DNA of 64,000 nt from UBA2239 sp050177075 (lineage in GTDB: Bacteria; Pseudomonadota; Gammaproteobacteria; Burkholderiales; UBA9220). Each line of letters begins with the position of its first letter. Position 1 is the first letter of the stretch. Positions 34,497 through 44,188 of the stretch are shown piece after piece. The notes below the pieces were generated by a model that was given only the letters and a program-made list of their open reading frames with translations, made no database searches and was not told where the DNA came from. Location: assembly GCA_050177075.1 (NCBI GenBank), contig JBFXHL010000002.1, positions 1 through 64,000 of the forward strand. The letters are read 5' to 3'. The translations under genes and the position numbers were made by a program.

Positions 34497-37400
34497 ATGG
34501 CGAAAATCGAACTTCGCAACGTGAACCTGGTGGCCTATGCCGTGCTGGCGGCAGGGGCGCTGCTGACGTTCGCCGCCTGGCGCTACACCGTCGCCGAGGT
34601 GGAACGGAGCGAGCGCTATCAGTTCGATTTCCGCGCCGGCCGGGTGGCGCAGGCCCTGGACCAGCGGATGCAGGCCTACACCGATATCCTCTACGGCCTC
34701 CAGAGCTTCTTCCTCCAACGGCAGGACGTCACCCCCGACGAATTCCACCGCTATCTGGAAAAGGCCCGTATCCGCGACCGTTATCCGGGCATCCACGCGG
34801 TCGGTTTCGTGCCCTATTTGAAGGCCGGTGAGAAGGCCGCCTTCGAACAGCGCATGGGGAAAGACCGCGCGCTGGCGGCCCTCGGCTATCCCCCTTTCGC
34901 CATCCATCCGCCCGGCGACCGGGCCGATTATTACCCTGTCGCCTATCTCGAGCCGCTGCGGGGCAACGAGCGGGCTCTCGGCTTCGATATCGGCAGCGAG
35001 AGCGTGAGGCGCGAAGCGGCCTTGCGCGCCCGGGATACCGGGCAGGCGGCGGCCACCGGCCCCATTACCCTGATCAATGAAACCGGCAGGCAAACGGCGT
35101 TTCTGTTGTCGGCGCCCCTTTATCGCCAGCATCTTCCGCTGGATACGGTGGCGCAGCGGCGGCAGGCCTTCCACGGTTTGGTGTACATGGCCTTCCGCGC
35201 CGGGGAGCTGGTTCGCGGCGCCGTCTCCGACGACCTGCTGCGGCAGATCGGCCTGCGGATCAGCGATTACGGCTTGGCGGGGCAGCGGGAGGAGGCCGGG
35301 ATGAGCCTCTACGCCTCGTCCGGCGCGGAGAGCGGGGGGGTGCGGCAGCAGGTCGTTCTTGACGTGGGCGGTCGCCAGTGGCGCCTTGCCTTGACGGCAA
35401 GGGCGCCCATGGTGGCCGAGTCGGAACTGCGCCGGCCCTGGTGGACGCTGGCTTTCGGGAGTGTCACCACCTTCTTGCTGTTCGCCGTGGTGCGGTCCTT
35501 GGCCGGCTCCCATCGCCGAGCGATGGCGTTGGCCGGCGAAATGACCCACAAGCTGCGGGAGAGCGAAGCCCGCACGCGGGCGGTATTGGACAATGTGCTG
35601 GACGGAGTCATCACCATCGACGAAAGCGGCACCATCCACTCGTTCAATCGCTCCGCCGAGCGGATATTCGGCTATGGGGCCGAGGAGGCGATCGGCCGCA
35701 ACGTCAAGCTGCTGATGCCGGAGCCTGACCACAGCCGGCACGACGACTATCTGGCCGCCTATTGCCGGACCGGCCAAAAGAAGGTGGTCGGCATCGGCCG
35801 CGAGGTCCAAGGGCGGCGCAAGGACGGGGCGCTTTTCCCCATGAGCCTTTCCGTGGCGGAAATGCATTTCGGCCAGCAGCGCTTTTTCGTCGGCCTGGCG
35901 CGGGACATTTCCCAGAGCCGCAAGGTGGAGGAAGAACTGCGGACGAGCCAGGCCAATTTCGCCAAGGCCCAGGAGTTGGCACACATCGGCAACTGGCTGT
36001 GGGACCTGGAAACGGACTGCATGACCTGGTCCGACGAGGCCTGTCGCATCTTCGGCCATGCGCCGGAGGCGTTTGTCCCGACCCTCGGGTTCCTCCGTCA
36101 AGCCGTTCACGCCGATGACCGCGATGCCCTGTTCCAGGCCCTGGACCACGCCCTCAAGGATGGTGTGCCCTTCGCCATGGAGCACCGCGTCGTCCTGCCC
36201 AACGGGTCGGTTCGTTACGTCAGCGCGCTGGGGGAGGTCGTTTACGGCGACGATGGCAGACCGCTGCAGATGCGCGGCACGGTGCAGGACATCACCGAGC
36301 GGAAAATGGCTCAGGAGGAGATCGGCCGTTTCAAGAACGTGCTCGACAACACCCTGGACATGATTTTCATGTTCGACCCCGACAGCCTCCGCATCGTCTA
36401 CCTCAACAAGGGCATGGAGGAAGGCCTGGGCTACAGCCGGGAGGAGCTGCTGGGGATGGAGGTCTACGAAATCAAACCCCTGATGCCGGAGCAGGTGTTC
36501 CGTTCCCATATCGCCCCCCTTGTCTCCGGCGACCGCCAGTGGCTCAGCTACGAAACCACGCACCGGCGCAAGGACGGCAGCGACGTGCCGGTGGAAGAGT
36601 TTCTCCAGATGGTGCGCCAGGAAGACGGCCAGGGCCTGTTCGTTGCCGTGGCGCGGGACCTGACCGAGCGGCGGCGGGTGGACAAGCTGAAGAGCGAGTT
36701 CATTTCCACCGTCAGCCACGAATTGCGCACGCCCATGACGTCCATCCGCGGCTCCCTGGGCCTGGTGATGGGCGGCGTGGCCGGGGAGCTCCCCCCCCAG
36801 GCGAGGTCCATGGTGGAAATCGCCTACAACAACAGCGAGCGCCTGGTGCGCCTGATCAACGACATCCTCGACATGGACAAGATCGAGAGCGGCAAGATGC
36901 GCCTCGATATCCGGACCGTCGAGCTGCTTCCCCTGCTGGAGCAGTCCCTGGAGGCCAACCGGGCCTATGGCGAACAGTACGGCGTCAAGTTCGTCCTCCA
37001 CGGCGGCGGGGAGGGGATCAAGGTGCGGGTGGACAGCGACCGCCTGTTGCAGGTGATGGCGAACCTGATGTCCAACGCCGCCAAGTTCTCGCCCGCCGGC
37101 GGGGAAGTGGAAATCAGCGTCGTGACGGGGGAGAAGAACGTGCGGGTGGCGGTGAAGGACCATGGGCCCGGCATCCCGCAGGATTTCCGGGAGCGCATTT
37201 TCCGCAAATTCTCCCAGGCCGATTCCTCGGATACCCGCAGGAAGGGCGGCACCGGCCTCGGCCTGTCGATTTGCAAGGCCTTGGTGGAACGGATGAACGG
37301 CGGCATCGGTTTTACGTCGAAGGAAGGGGAGGGCTCCACGTTCTTTTTCGACCTGCCGTTGGCCAAGGGGGGGCTGCCAGGACCGCCCCAGCGGTTGCTG

Positions 37401-38105
37401 GTGTGCGAGGACAACAGCGACGTGGCCACGCAGTTGAAGCAGATGCTGGCCCGCCATGGCTACCGGGTGGACGTGGCCGGCAGCGCGGAAGCGGCAAAGG
37501 GCCTGCTGGCGCGGAATGCCTATAGCGCCATGACCCTGGACCTGATGCTGCCGGGGCAGGACGGCCTGTCCCTGGTGAGGGAGCTGCAGGCGGAGGGATT
37601 CAAGGTTCCCGTGGTGGTGATTTCCGCCGTGGCGGGGGAGCGGCGGGACGAGTCCGTGTCGGTGCTGGAATGGCTGGAGAAACCGGTACGGGCGGACCGC
37701 CTGTTGGAGGTGCTGAAAAACGGCGCCTTGCCGCCGCCCAAGCCCACGATCCTGCACGTGGAGGACGAGGAAGACATCCGCCGCGTCCTGCATGGCTTGC
37801 TGGGCGGGGATGCGGAAGTGGTCGGCGCCGGCAGCAAGGCCGAGGCCGAGGCCTTGCTGGAGCAGAGGCATTTCGACTTGGTGGTGCTGGATATCGGCCT
37901 GCCCGACGGCTCCGGACTCGAAGTGCTGGATTTCATGGCGGCGCGCCGCCTCGCCGTCCCCGTGATACTGTTTTCCGCCCACGAGACCGGCCCCGAGGTA
38001 AACTCCAGGGTGGCGGCGACCCTGGTCAAGTCGCGCTCGAGCAACAAGGAGTTGGAGGAGACTATCCACCGGGTCATGGGGCGGCGCTATGGCGAAACAC
38101 GCTAG
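34497..38105 (+). CDS. CHASE-PAS-PAS-PAS hybrid histidine kinase with two receivers
   Basis: 1202-residue membrane sensor kinase. It has TM1 (about 11-30), a periplasmic CHASE-type domain (about 40-300), TM2 (about 315-334), three PAS/PAC domains (about 355-475, 490-600, 610-725), HisKA with acceptor H741 (SHELRTP), and HATPase (LMSNAAKFSP, DHGPGIP, GTGLGLSI). Two C-terminal receivers follow, with acceptor Asp about 1015 in TLDLMLPG and about 1132 in VLDIGLPDG. Start at ATG 34497, after a 172-nt gap with GC-rich hairpins but no clear promoter. The 3' end overlaps the next receiver gene by 17 nt. Confidence 0.92.
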   Translation: MAKIELRNVNLVAYAVLAAGALLTFAAWRYTVAEVERSERYQFDFRAGRVAQALDQRMQAYTDILYGLQSFFLQRQDVTPDEFHRYLEKARIRDRYPGIHAVGFVPYLKAGEKAAFEQRMGKDRALAALGYPPFAIHPPGDRADYYPVAYLEPLRGNERALGFDIGSESVRREAALRARDTGQAAATGPITLINETGRQTAFLLSAPLYRQHLPLDTVAQRRQAFHGLVYMAFRAGELVRGAVSDDLLRQIGLRISDYGLAGQREEAGMSLYASSGAESGGVRQQVVLDVGGRQWRLALTARAPMVAESELRRPWWTLAFGSVTTFLLFAVVRSLAGSHRRAMALAGEMTHKLRESEARTRAVLDNVLDGVITIDESGTIHSFNRSAERIFGYGAEEAIGRNVKLLMPEPDHSRHDDYLAAYCRTGQKKVVGIGREVQGRRKDGALFPMSLSVAEMHFGQQRFFVGLARDISQSRKVEEELRTSQANFAKAQELAHIGNWLWDLETDCMTWSDEACRIFGHAPEAFVPTLGFLRQAVHADDRDALFQALDHALKDGVPFAMEHRVVLPNGSVRYVSALGEVVYGDDGRPLQMRGTVQDITERKMAQEEIGRFKNVLDNTLDMIFMFDPDSLRIVYLNKGMEEGLGYSREELLGMEVYEIKPLMPEQVFRSHIAPLVSGDRQWLSYETTHRRKDGSDVPVEEFLQMVRQEDGQGLFVAVARDLTERRRVDKLKSEFISTVSHELRTPMTSIRGSLGLVMGGVAGELPPQARSMVEIAYNNSERLVRLINDILDMDKIESGKMRLDIRTVELLPLLEQSLEANRAYGEQYGVKFVLHGGGEGIKVRVDSDRLLQVMANLMSNAAKFSPAGGEVEISVVTGEKNVRVAVKDHGPGIPQDFRERIFRKFSQADSSDTRRKGGTGLGLSICKALVERMNGGIGFTSKEGEGSTFFFDLPLAKGGLPGPPQRLLVCEDNSDVATQLKQMLARHGYRVDVAGSAEAAKGLLARNAYSAMTLDLMLPGQDGLSLVRELQAEGFKVPVVVISAVAGERRDESVSVLEWLEKPVRADRLLEVLKNGALPPPKPTILHVEDEEDIRRVLHGLLGGDAEVVGAGSKAEAEALLEQRHFDLVVLDIGLPDGSGLEVLDFMAARRLAVPVILFSAHETGPEVNSRVAATLVKSRSSNKELEETIHRVMGRRYGETR

Positions 38106-38469
38106 ACGGCTATCGGTCTTGATCGTCGACGACGACACCCTGATGCGGCAAGCCCTGCGGACCATCCTTCACGCCGGCGAGTTTGATATCGCCGGGGAGG
38201 CGTCCAATGGCGAGGATGCCCTCAGCCAGTGCGGCAAGCAGAAACCCGACGTGGTGTTGCTGGACATCAACATGCCCCGCCTCGACGGCATCACCGCCCT
38301 GGCTAGAATTCGCGCCGCCTTGCCGGCGTGCAAGGTGATCATGATCAGTTCCAACGCCACGGCCGACCGGGTGAGGGAAGCCATGGCGGGCGGCGCCGTC
38401 GGCTTCATCGTCAAGCCCTTCAACGCCGCGCGGGTGGTGCGGGAAATCAAAAGCCTGTTGAAGAAATAG
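38089..38469 (+). CDS. Single-domain response regulator 1
   Basis: 126-residue CheY-like receiver. The acidic pair is in LIVDDDT, the acceptor Asp in VLLDINMPRLDG, Ser in MISSN and Lys in FIVKPFN. There is no output domain. It overlaps the upstream hybrid kinase gene by 17 nt. It could serve as a phosphate sink or shuttle within the relay encoded around it. Confidence 0.92.
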   Translation: MAKHARRLSVLIVDDDTLMRQALRTILHAGEFDIAGEASNGEDALSQCGKQKPDVVLLDINMPRLDGITALARIRAALPACKVIMISSNATADRVREAMAGGAVGFIVKPFNAARVVREIKSLLKK

Positions 38470-38479
38470 GGAGAGAGAC

Positions 38480-38884
38480 ATGGCCGAAACCCTGAAACGC
38501 ATCCTCTACGTGGAGGATGAACCGGATATCCGCGAGGTGGCGAAGCTGGCCCTGGAGGCCCTGGGGGGCTTCCGCGTGGAAATGTGCGCTTCCGGCGAGG
38601 AAGCCCTGGAGAAGGCGCCGGCCTTCGCGCCCCAGTTCATTCTCCTGGATGTGATGATGCCGGGCATGGACGGTCCCGCCACCCTGCTCCGTCTGCGGCA
38701 GGCGCCCCAGTTGGCCTCGGTGCCGGTGGCCTTCATGACGGCCAAGGTCCAGCCCGGCGAGGTGGCGCAATACCTGGAATTGGGCGCCGTGGACGTGATT
38801 CCCAAACCCTTCGATCCCATGACCCTGGCGGCCACCGTCAACGGCATCTGGGAGAGCAAGGTTCCCGCGGCGGCCAAGTCCTGA
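38480..38884 (+). CDS. Single-domain response regulator 2
   Basis: 134-residue CheY-like receiver with LYVEDEPDIREV, acceptor Asp in ILLDVMMPGMDG, Thr in FMTAKV and Lys in VIPKPFDP. It starts 10 nt after the previous receiver, preceded by GGGAGAGA as a good ribosome site. The C-terminal ESKVPAAAKS is a short tail. There is no output domain. A partner kinase is likely one of the two flanking hybrids. Confidence 0.92.
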   Translation: MAETLKRILYVEDEPDIREVAKLALEALGGFRVEMCASGEEALEKAPAFAPQFILLDVMMPGMDGPATLLRLRQAPQLASVPVAFMTAKVQPGEVAQYLELGAVDVIPKPFDPMTLAATVNGIWESKVPAAAKS

Positions 38885-38915
38885 GAATATTCACCAAGAG
38901 GCGTTCGGCGGGCAA

Positions 38916-41900
38916 ATGGAAAATCGGTCATTGATCGGAGTGGTGGGAGCCGCCCAGGGCGGTTTGCGGCAAGCGATGCCGGCCCTGGAGGCGGCGGGTT
39001 TCGCGGTTTGCTGGCTGTCCTCCACCGACGCGGTGGCGGCTCAGCGCCAACGGCAGGAGCCGGCTGCCTATCTCCTGGAGTGGGACGCCCTGCCGCCCGG
39101 CTTTCTGGCCGATGAAGTGTTCGCGCCGTTGCAGGACCATCCCTCGCCGCCGGCGGTGGTCGTGGTGGCGCAGCGGGATGACCTGGAAATCCGCCTGGCG
39201 GCGGTTCGCGCCGGCGGCACCCATTTCTTCACCTTTCCCCTGGAGTTGCCGCGCCTCACGGAGGCGCTGCGGCAGTCCGCGGCCATGGCGGACCACCGGC
39301 CCTACCGGGTGCTGGTGGTGGACGACGACCAGGCCGCGGCCAGCCAGATCGGGCGGGTTCTGCGGCAGGCCGGCATGGCGGTGGAAGAGGTGACGGACCC
39401 GGCCGGGCTTCCCGCCGCCTTCCGCTGTTTCGCCCCCGAACTGGTGCTGATGGCCGAGGATATGCCGGGGGCCAGCGGCATCGAGCTGACTTCCGTGCTC
39501 CATCAGATGGAGGGGGGGCGCGATCTGCCCATCGTCGCCCTGCTGGATGGGACGGGGTTGCCCAGCGCCGCCGACCACGGCGGGGAGAATTTCCTCGTCA
39601 AGCCGGTGGACCCGAGGCTGCTGGTGCACGTGGCCATCATGCGCGTCAGCCGCTATCGCAAGATCGTCGAGGCGGTGGGGAGCCTGAAAAGCGCCCTGGA
39701 ACGGAACAGCCTGCTGGCGGCGGCCTTCGGCAGCCTGGAAAACGGCGTGATGATTACCGAGGGCACGCCGGCCCACCCCGTCATTACCCTGGTTAATCCC
39801 GGCTTCAGCCGCTTGACCGGCTATTCCCAGCAGGAAGTGGTGGGGCGCACGCCGGGCTTCCTCTACGGTCCCGACACCGAGGGGCGGGCGGTGGCGAAGA
39901 CCCGCGTCGCCATGGAGGAAGGCGTGCCCACCACCTTCCACATGCTCAGCTATCGCAAGAACGGCGAGGAATTCTGGATCGAGATGGGACTGTCGCCGGT
40001 CAAGGATGGCGGCGGCGCCGTGACGCATTTCGTCTGGATCTTGTCGGACATCACCCTGCGCAAGGAGGCGGAGCTCCGCCTGGAGGAAAGCGAGCAGCGC
40101 TACCGCTCGCTGTTCGAAAACTCTTTCGATGGCGTCTTTTCTTTCGATCGGGAAGGGCGCTACTTGTCCGTCAATCCCGCCGGGGAGCGGATTTCCGGTT
40201 TTACCCAGGACGAGTTGCGGGGGACGCCGTTTCTGGCCCATGTCGCCGACTACGATCGGGAGCGGATTGCGGGGCAATTCCGGCAGGTTCTGGCGGGGGA
40301 AGCCCTGACCGGCGAACTGGACAGCGTCAACAGCGAAGGCAACACCCGCCACCTGGAGTTCGAAGCCATTCCCGTCCGCGCCGGCGAGGCGGTGAACGGC
40401 GCTTACGTCATCGCCCGGGACGTCACCGAGCGCAAAACCTACGAACGGGTGCTGGAGAAGAACAACGACAGCCTGCTGCGGGCGTCCATCGAGTTGGAGC
40501 GGCAGAAGTTCACCCTCGACCAGCATGCCATCGTCAGCGCTTCCGATGACAAGGGCGTCATCGTTTATGTGAACGACAAGTTTTGCGACATCAGCCAGTA
40601 CAGCCGGGAGGAGCTGCTGGGGAAGAGCCACAGCATCCTCAATTCCGGCTACCATCCGCCGGAATTCTTCCGCCGCATGTGGCAAACCATCTCCCGGGGC
40701 GAGGTCTGGCACGGCATCCTGCGCAACCGCAAGAAGGACGGCACCTTTTATTGGGTGGATTCCACCATCGTTCCTTTCCTCGACAAGGATGGACGGCCCT
40801 ACCGCTACCTGTCGGCCCGGACCGACATCACCGAGCGCGTCGAGGCGGAAACGAAATTGCGCATGGGCCAGGAAACGGAGGAATCCCTGCGCCGCATTCT
40901 CGCCCTGGCGATCACGCCCGTCCCCATCGCGGACATCCTTGACCAGTCCCTGGACGTGATCCTTTCCGTCTCCTGGCTCGGCCTCAAGCCCCGGGCCGCG
41001 ATGTTCCTGATGGACGAGAAGGAGGACGTGCTGCGGCTGACGACCCAGCGCAACATGTCCGCGATGGCGGCCAAGGCCTGCGAGCGGGTCGAGAAGGGCC
41101 AGTGCCTGTGCGGCCGCGCCGCCCAGGAGGCCAAAACCGTCTATGCCCACTGCCTGGACGAGCGCCACGAGCTGCGCTACCCCGGCATCGAGGAACACGG
41201 CCACTACAGCGTGCCCATCGTTTCCGAGGGCAAGGTCCTGGGCGTGCTGGTCACCTATCTGGAGCACGGCCATGCCTTCGATGCGGGGGAGGTGGGCTTC
41301 CTCGAGGCGGTGGCCCATACCCTGGCCAACGTCATCAAACGCAAGGCCACCGAGGTCGAATTGCTGCGCGCCATGGAAGTGGCCGAGCGGGCCAGCCGCG
41401 CCAAGTCGGAATTCCTGTCGCGCATGAGCCACGAACTGCGCACCCCCCTCAACGCCATTCTCGGTTTCGCCCAGCTGCTGGAGTCGGACCCGGTGGAACC
41501 CCTGTCCGCCAGCCAGAATGAAAGCGTCGAGCAGATCCTGCAGGCTGGTTGGCACCTGCTGGAGCTGATCAACGAAGTGCTCGACCTGTCCCGCATCGAG
41601 GCGGGCAAGCTGCAGCTTTCCCTGGAGAGCGTGGATATCGTCGACCTGGCCATGGAATGCCGGAATTTGCTCGGGCCCATGGCCGCCCAGCGGGGCATCA
41701 CCATCGTGGACCGGCACGACGGTCCTCCCTTGCCCCGGGTCTACGCGGACCGCGTGCGCCTCAAGCAGGTGCTGCTCAACCTCCTCTCCAACGCGATCAA
41801 GTACAACCGGGAGCAGGGCGCCATTACCCTCTCCTACGGGGAGCAGCCCGACCACCGGTTGCGCCTGTCGGTCAGCGATACCGGCGAGGGCATTCCCCCG

Positions 41901-42563
41901 GAGCGCCTGGACTCCCTCTTCGAATCCTTCAACCGCCTGGGAGCCGAGGACACGGAAATCGAAGGGACGGGCATCGGCCTGGTGATCACCAAGCGCCTGG
42001 TGGAGCTGATGGGGGGGAGCATCGGCGTCGAGAGCCAGCCGGGGAAGGGCAGCACCTTCTGGGTCGACCTGGTGGCCTGCTCCACTGCCGGCGCCCCCGC
42101 CGCGGAACCGCGGCGTGAACCCGCGGCGGGGGAAGAGGAGCTCCGCTCGTCGCTGACCCTGCTATACATTGAGGATAACCCGGCCGACCTCAAGCTGGTG
42201 GAGCAGCTGATCGGGCAGATCGGCGGCCTGCGCCTTCTGACGGCGCCGGACGAGATGGCGGGCCTGGAGCTGGCCGCCCGGCGCGGGGTGGATGTCGTTC
42301 TGCTGGACGCCGACCGGCCGGGGCTAGACCCCTACGAAGCCCTGGCGCGCATTCGGCGGCACGCGGAGACGCGGGAGGTTCCCGTCCTGGCGCTGTCCGC
42401 CAACGCCTCCTCGGTGGAGGTGGAACGGGGCCGGGGGGCCGGTTTCCGCGATTATCTGGCCAAGCCCCTGGACGTGAAGCGTTTCCGGGAGTCCCTGGAA
42501 ACGGTGCTGGCCGAGGTCAGGGGGCGCCGGAGCCATTTTGTCGAGAAGGGTTCGGAATCATGA
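38916..42563 (+). CDS. PAS/GAF hybrid histidine kinase with N-terminal degenerate receivers
   Basis: 1215-residue kinase without membrane helices. The N-terminus (about 1-120) is receiver-like but lacks the acceptor. A second receiver (about 130-245) has VLVVDDDQ but LMAEDMPG, so alanine stands where the acceptor Asp is expected. PAS domains follow (about 262-382, 392-507, 525-645), then GAF (about 655-810), HisKA (H839 in MSHELRTP), HATPase (LLSNAIKYN, DTGEGIP, GTGIGLVI) and a competent C-terminal receiver (LYIEDNPAD, LLDADRPG, LAKPLD). It overlaps the next gene by ATGA. Confidence 0.9.
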   Translation: MENRSLIGVVGAAQGGLRQAMPALEAAGFAVCWLSSTDAVAAQRQRQEPAAYLLEWDALPPGFLADEVFAPLQDHPSPPAVVVVAQRDDLEIRLAAVRAGGTHFFTFPLELPRLTEALRQSAAMADHRPYRVLVVDDDQAAASQIGRVLRQAGMAVEEVTDPAGLPAAFRCFAPELVLMAEDMPGASGIELTSVLHQMEGGRDLPIVALLDGTGLPSAADHGGENFLVKPVDPRLLVHVAIMRVSRYRKIVEAVGSLKSALERNSLLAAAFGSLENGVMITEGTPAHPVITLVNPGFSRLTGYSQQEVVGRTPGFLYGPDTEGRAVAKTRVAMEEGVPTTFHMLSYRKNGEEFWIEMGLSPVKDGGGAVTHFVWILSDITLRKEAELRLEESEQRYRSLFENSFDGVFSFDREGRYLSVNPAGERISGFTQDELRGTPFLAHVADYDRERIAGQFRQVLAGEALTGELDSVNSEGNTRHLEFEAIPVRAGEAVNGAYVIARDVTERKTYERVLEKNNDSLLRASIELERQKFTLDQHAIVSASDDKGVIVYVNDKFCDISQYSREELLGKSHSILNSGYHPPEFFRRMWQTISRGEVWHGILRNRKKDGTFYWVDSTIVPFLDKDGRPYRYLSARTDITERVEAETKLRMGQETEESLRRILALAITPVPIADILDQSLDVILSVSWLGLKPRAAMFLMDEKEDVLRLTTQRNMSAMAAKACERVEKGQCLCGRAAQEAKTVYAHCLDERHELRYPGIEEHGHYSVPIVSEGKVLGVLVTYLEHGHAFDAGEVGFLEAVAHTLANVIKRKATEVELLRAMEVAERASRAKSEFLSRMSHELRTPLNAILGFAQLLESDPVEPLSASQNESVEQILQAGWHLLELINEVLDLSRIEAGKLQLSLESVDIVDLAMECRNLLGPMAAQRGITIVDRHDGPPLPRVYADRVRLKQVLLNLLSNAIKYNREQGAITLSYGEQPDHRLRLSVSDTGEGIPPERLDSLFESFNRLGAEDTEIEGTGIGLVITKRLVELMGGSIGVESQPGKGSTFWVDLVACSTAGAPAAEPRREPAAGEEELRSSLTLLYIEDNPADLKLVEQLIGQIGGLRLLTAPDEMAGLELAARRGVDVVLLDADRPGLDPYEALARIRRHAETREVPVLALSANASSVEVERGRGAGFRDYLAKPLDVKRFRESLETVLAEVRGRRSHFVEKGSES

Positions 42564-44188
42564 GCGAAGCGGAATTCCATCAGAAAATGGCGTCCCTGAA
42601 GGAGCTCTACCGCAGCCAGCTTCCCGGCAAGCTGGACGAGTTGGAGGCCCTGTGGCGCAAGCTGCGCGACGCCGGCGGACAGGCCGGCGAGTGGGCGGAA
42701 TTCGTGCGCGGCATACACAGCCTCGGCGGGTCCGGCGCGGTGTTCGGATTCACCGCCTTGAGCACGTCCTGTCGAGCCCTGGAGATATTTCTCCAGCCGA
42801 TTGCCGACCACCCGGCCAGCCTTACCGATGCCTTGCGCTACGAAATCGATGACCGCCTGGCGATGGTGCGCCGTTTCGCCGATGGCCAGGAGCCGGAGCA
42901 ACCGCCTCCCGCCGTCCCTTCGGCTCCTTCGACGGCGGCAACGGTCGAGCGGCGCATTTTCGTGGTGGAGAGCGACGAAGCCCTGATGGCGGACCTCGTC
43001 CAGCAGCTGGGGTATTACGGCTACCAGGTGGAGCGGTTCGGCGTCGTGGCCAGCATGATGGGGGCCTTGCGCAGCCAGTCGCCGATGGCGGTGTTGCTGG
43101 ACATGGATTGCGTCGGCGCGGACGGGGCGCTGGAAGCCTGGCGGCAGATGGAAAATCCCCCGCCCCTGCTGCCGTTCTCCTATCGCAGTGACCTGGATGC
43201 GCGGCTGGCGGCGGCCCGGGGCGGCGCCAGGGCCTATTTCACCAAGCCGGTGGAATTCAACGCCCTGATCGATGCCCTCGACAATCTTGCCGCCGACCTC
43301 TCCGCGGAACCCTACAATGTCCTGATCGTCGAGGATACGGCGTCCCTCGGCGAGTACTACGCCAGCGTGCTGCAAAACGCGGGCATGACCACCCGGCTGG
43401 TGACCGACCCCTTGCGCATCATGGAAGGCCTGGCCGACTTCAATCCCGAGCTGATCCTGATGGATATGTACATGCCCGGTTGCAGCGGCACCGAATTGGC
43501 TGCGGTGATTCGCCAGCTTGAGTCCTATGTCAGCGTGCCCATCGTTTTTCTTTCCTCGGAAACCGACGTCAATCGCCAGCTGGAGGCCATGGGCCAGGGC
43601 GGGGACGACTTTCTCACCAAGCCCATCCGTCCCGAGCATCTGGTGTCCTCGGTCCGCATTCGCGCCGACCGCTACCGCATCCTGCGCCACTTCATGGTGC
43701 GGGACAGCCTGACCGGCCTGCTCAACCATACCCGCACCAAGGAGCGGCTCGACGTCGAATTGGCGCGGGCCGAACGCCTGAAATCCCCCTTGAGCTTCGC
43801 CATGATCGACATCGACCATTTCAAGCAGGTCAACGATGTCCATGGCCATCCCACGGGCGACCGGGTGATTCGCAGCCTGTCGCGCCTGCTGGTCCAGCGC
43901 CTGCGCAAAACCGACATCGTCGGACGCTACGGGGGGGAGGAGTTCGCGGTGGTGCTGCCGGATACGCCCATCCATCAGGCGGAGCGGGTGCTGAACGAGG
44001 TGCGGGAGAGCTTCTCCAGGATTCTCCAGCCCGCCGAGGGCAAGGGCTTCCGCTGCACCTTCAGTTGCGGCATCGCCGCCTATCCGGCCCACGCCACGGC
44101 GGCCGAGCTCAACAACGCCGCCGACGAGGCCCTCTACGCCGCCAAGGGCGCCGGGCGCAACCGGGTGACCAGAAGCGGCGAGGCCTAG
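42560..44188 (+). CDS. HPt-REC-REC-GGDEF diguanylate cyclase
   Basis: 542 residues. An N-terminal HPt domain (about 1-105; His53 in GIHSLGGSGAVFGF) is followed by two receivers (about 132-240 and 252-370; acceptor Asp in VLLDMDCVG and ILMDMYMPG) and a GGDEF domain (about 385-540). The active site GGEEF is preceded by RKTD, an RxxD inhibitory site. Apart from the HPt the layout is PleD-like. It is translationally coupled to the upstream hybrid kinase, so it can complete a His-Asp-His-Asp relay ending in c-di-GMP synthesis. It ends convergent with flgA, sharing the palindrome CTAG as stops. Confidence 0.9.
   Translation: MSEAEFHQKMASLKELYRSQLPGKLDELEALWRKLRDAGGQAGEWAEFVRGIHSLGGSGAVFGFTALSTSCRALEIFLQPIADHPASLTDALRYEIDDRLAMVRRFADGQEPEQPPPAVPSAPSTAATVERRIFVVESDEALMADLVQQLGYYGYQVERFGVVASMMGALRSQSPMAVLLDMDCVGADGALEAWRQMENPPPLLPFSYRSDLDARLAAARGGARAYFTKPVEFNALIDALDNLAADLSAEPYNVLIVEDTASLGEYYASVLQNAGMTTRLVTDPLRIMEGLADFNPELILMDMYMPGCSGTELAAVIRQLESYVSVPIVFLSSETDVNRQLEAMGQGGDDFLTKPIRPEHLVSSVRIRADRYRILRHFMVRDSLTGLLNHTRTKERLDVELARAERLKSPLSFAMIDIDHFKQVNDVHGHPTGDRVIRSLSRLLVQRLRKTDIVGRYGGEEFAVVLPDTPIHQAERVLNEVRESFSRILQPAEGKGFRCTFSCGIAAYPAHATAAELNNAADEALYAAKGAGRNRVTRSGEA

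Noticed and set aside
34365..38165. 1266-codon open frame on the minus strand opposite the CHASE/PAS hybrid kinase
   Set aside because: No domain motifs, and composition typical of an antisense frame. The plus strand encodes a complete kinase.
38928..41855. 975-codon minus-strand frame opposite the PAS/GAF hybrid kinase
   Set aside because: Antisense shadow with low-complexity composition; the sense strand holds every expected kinase motif.
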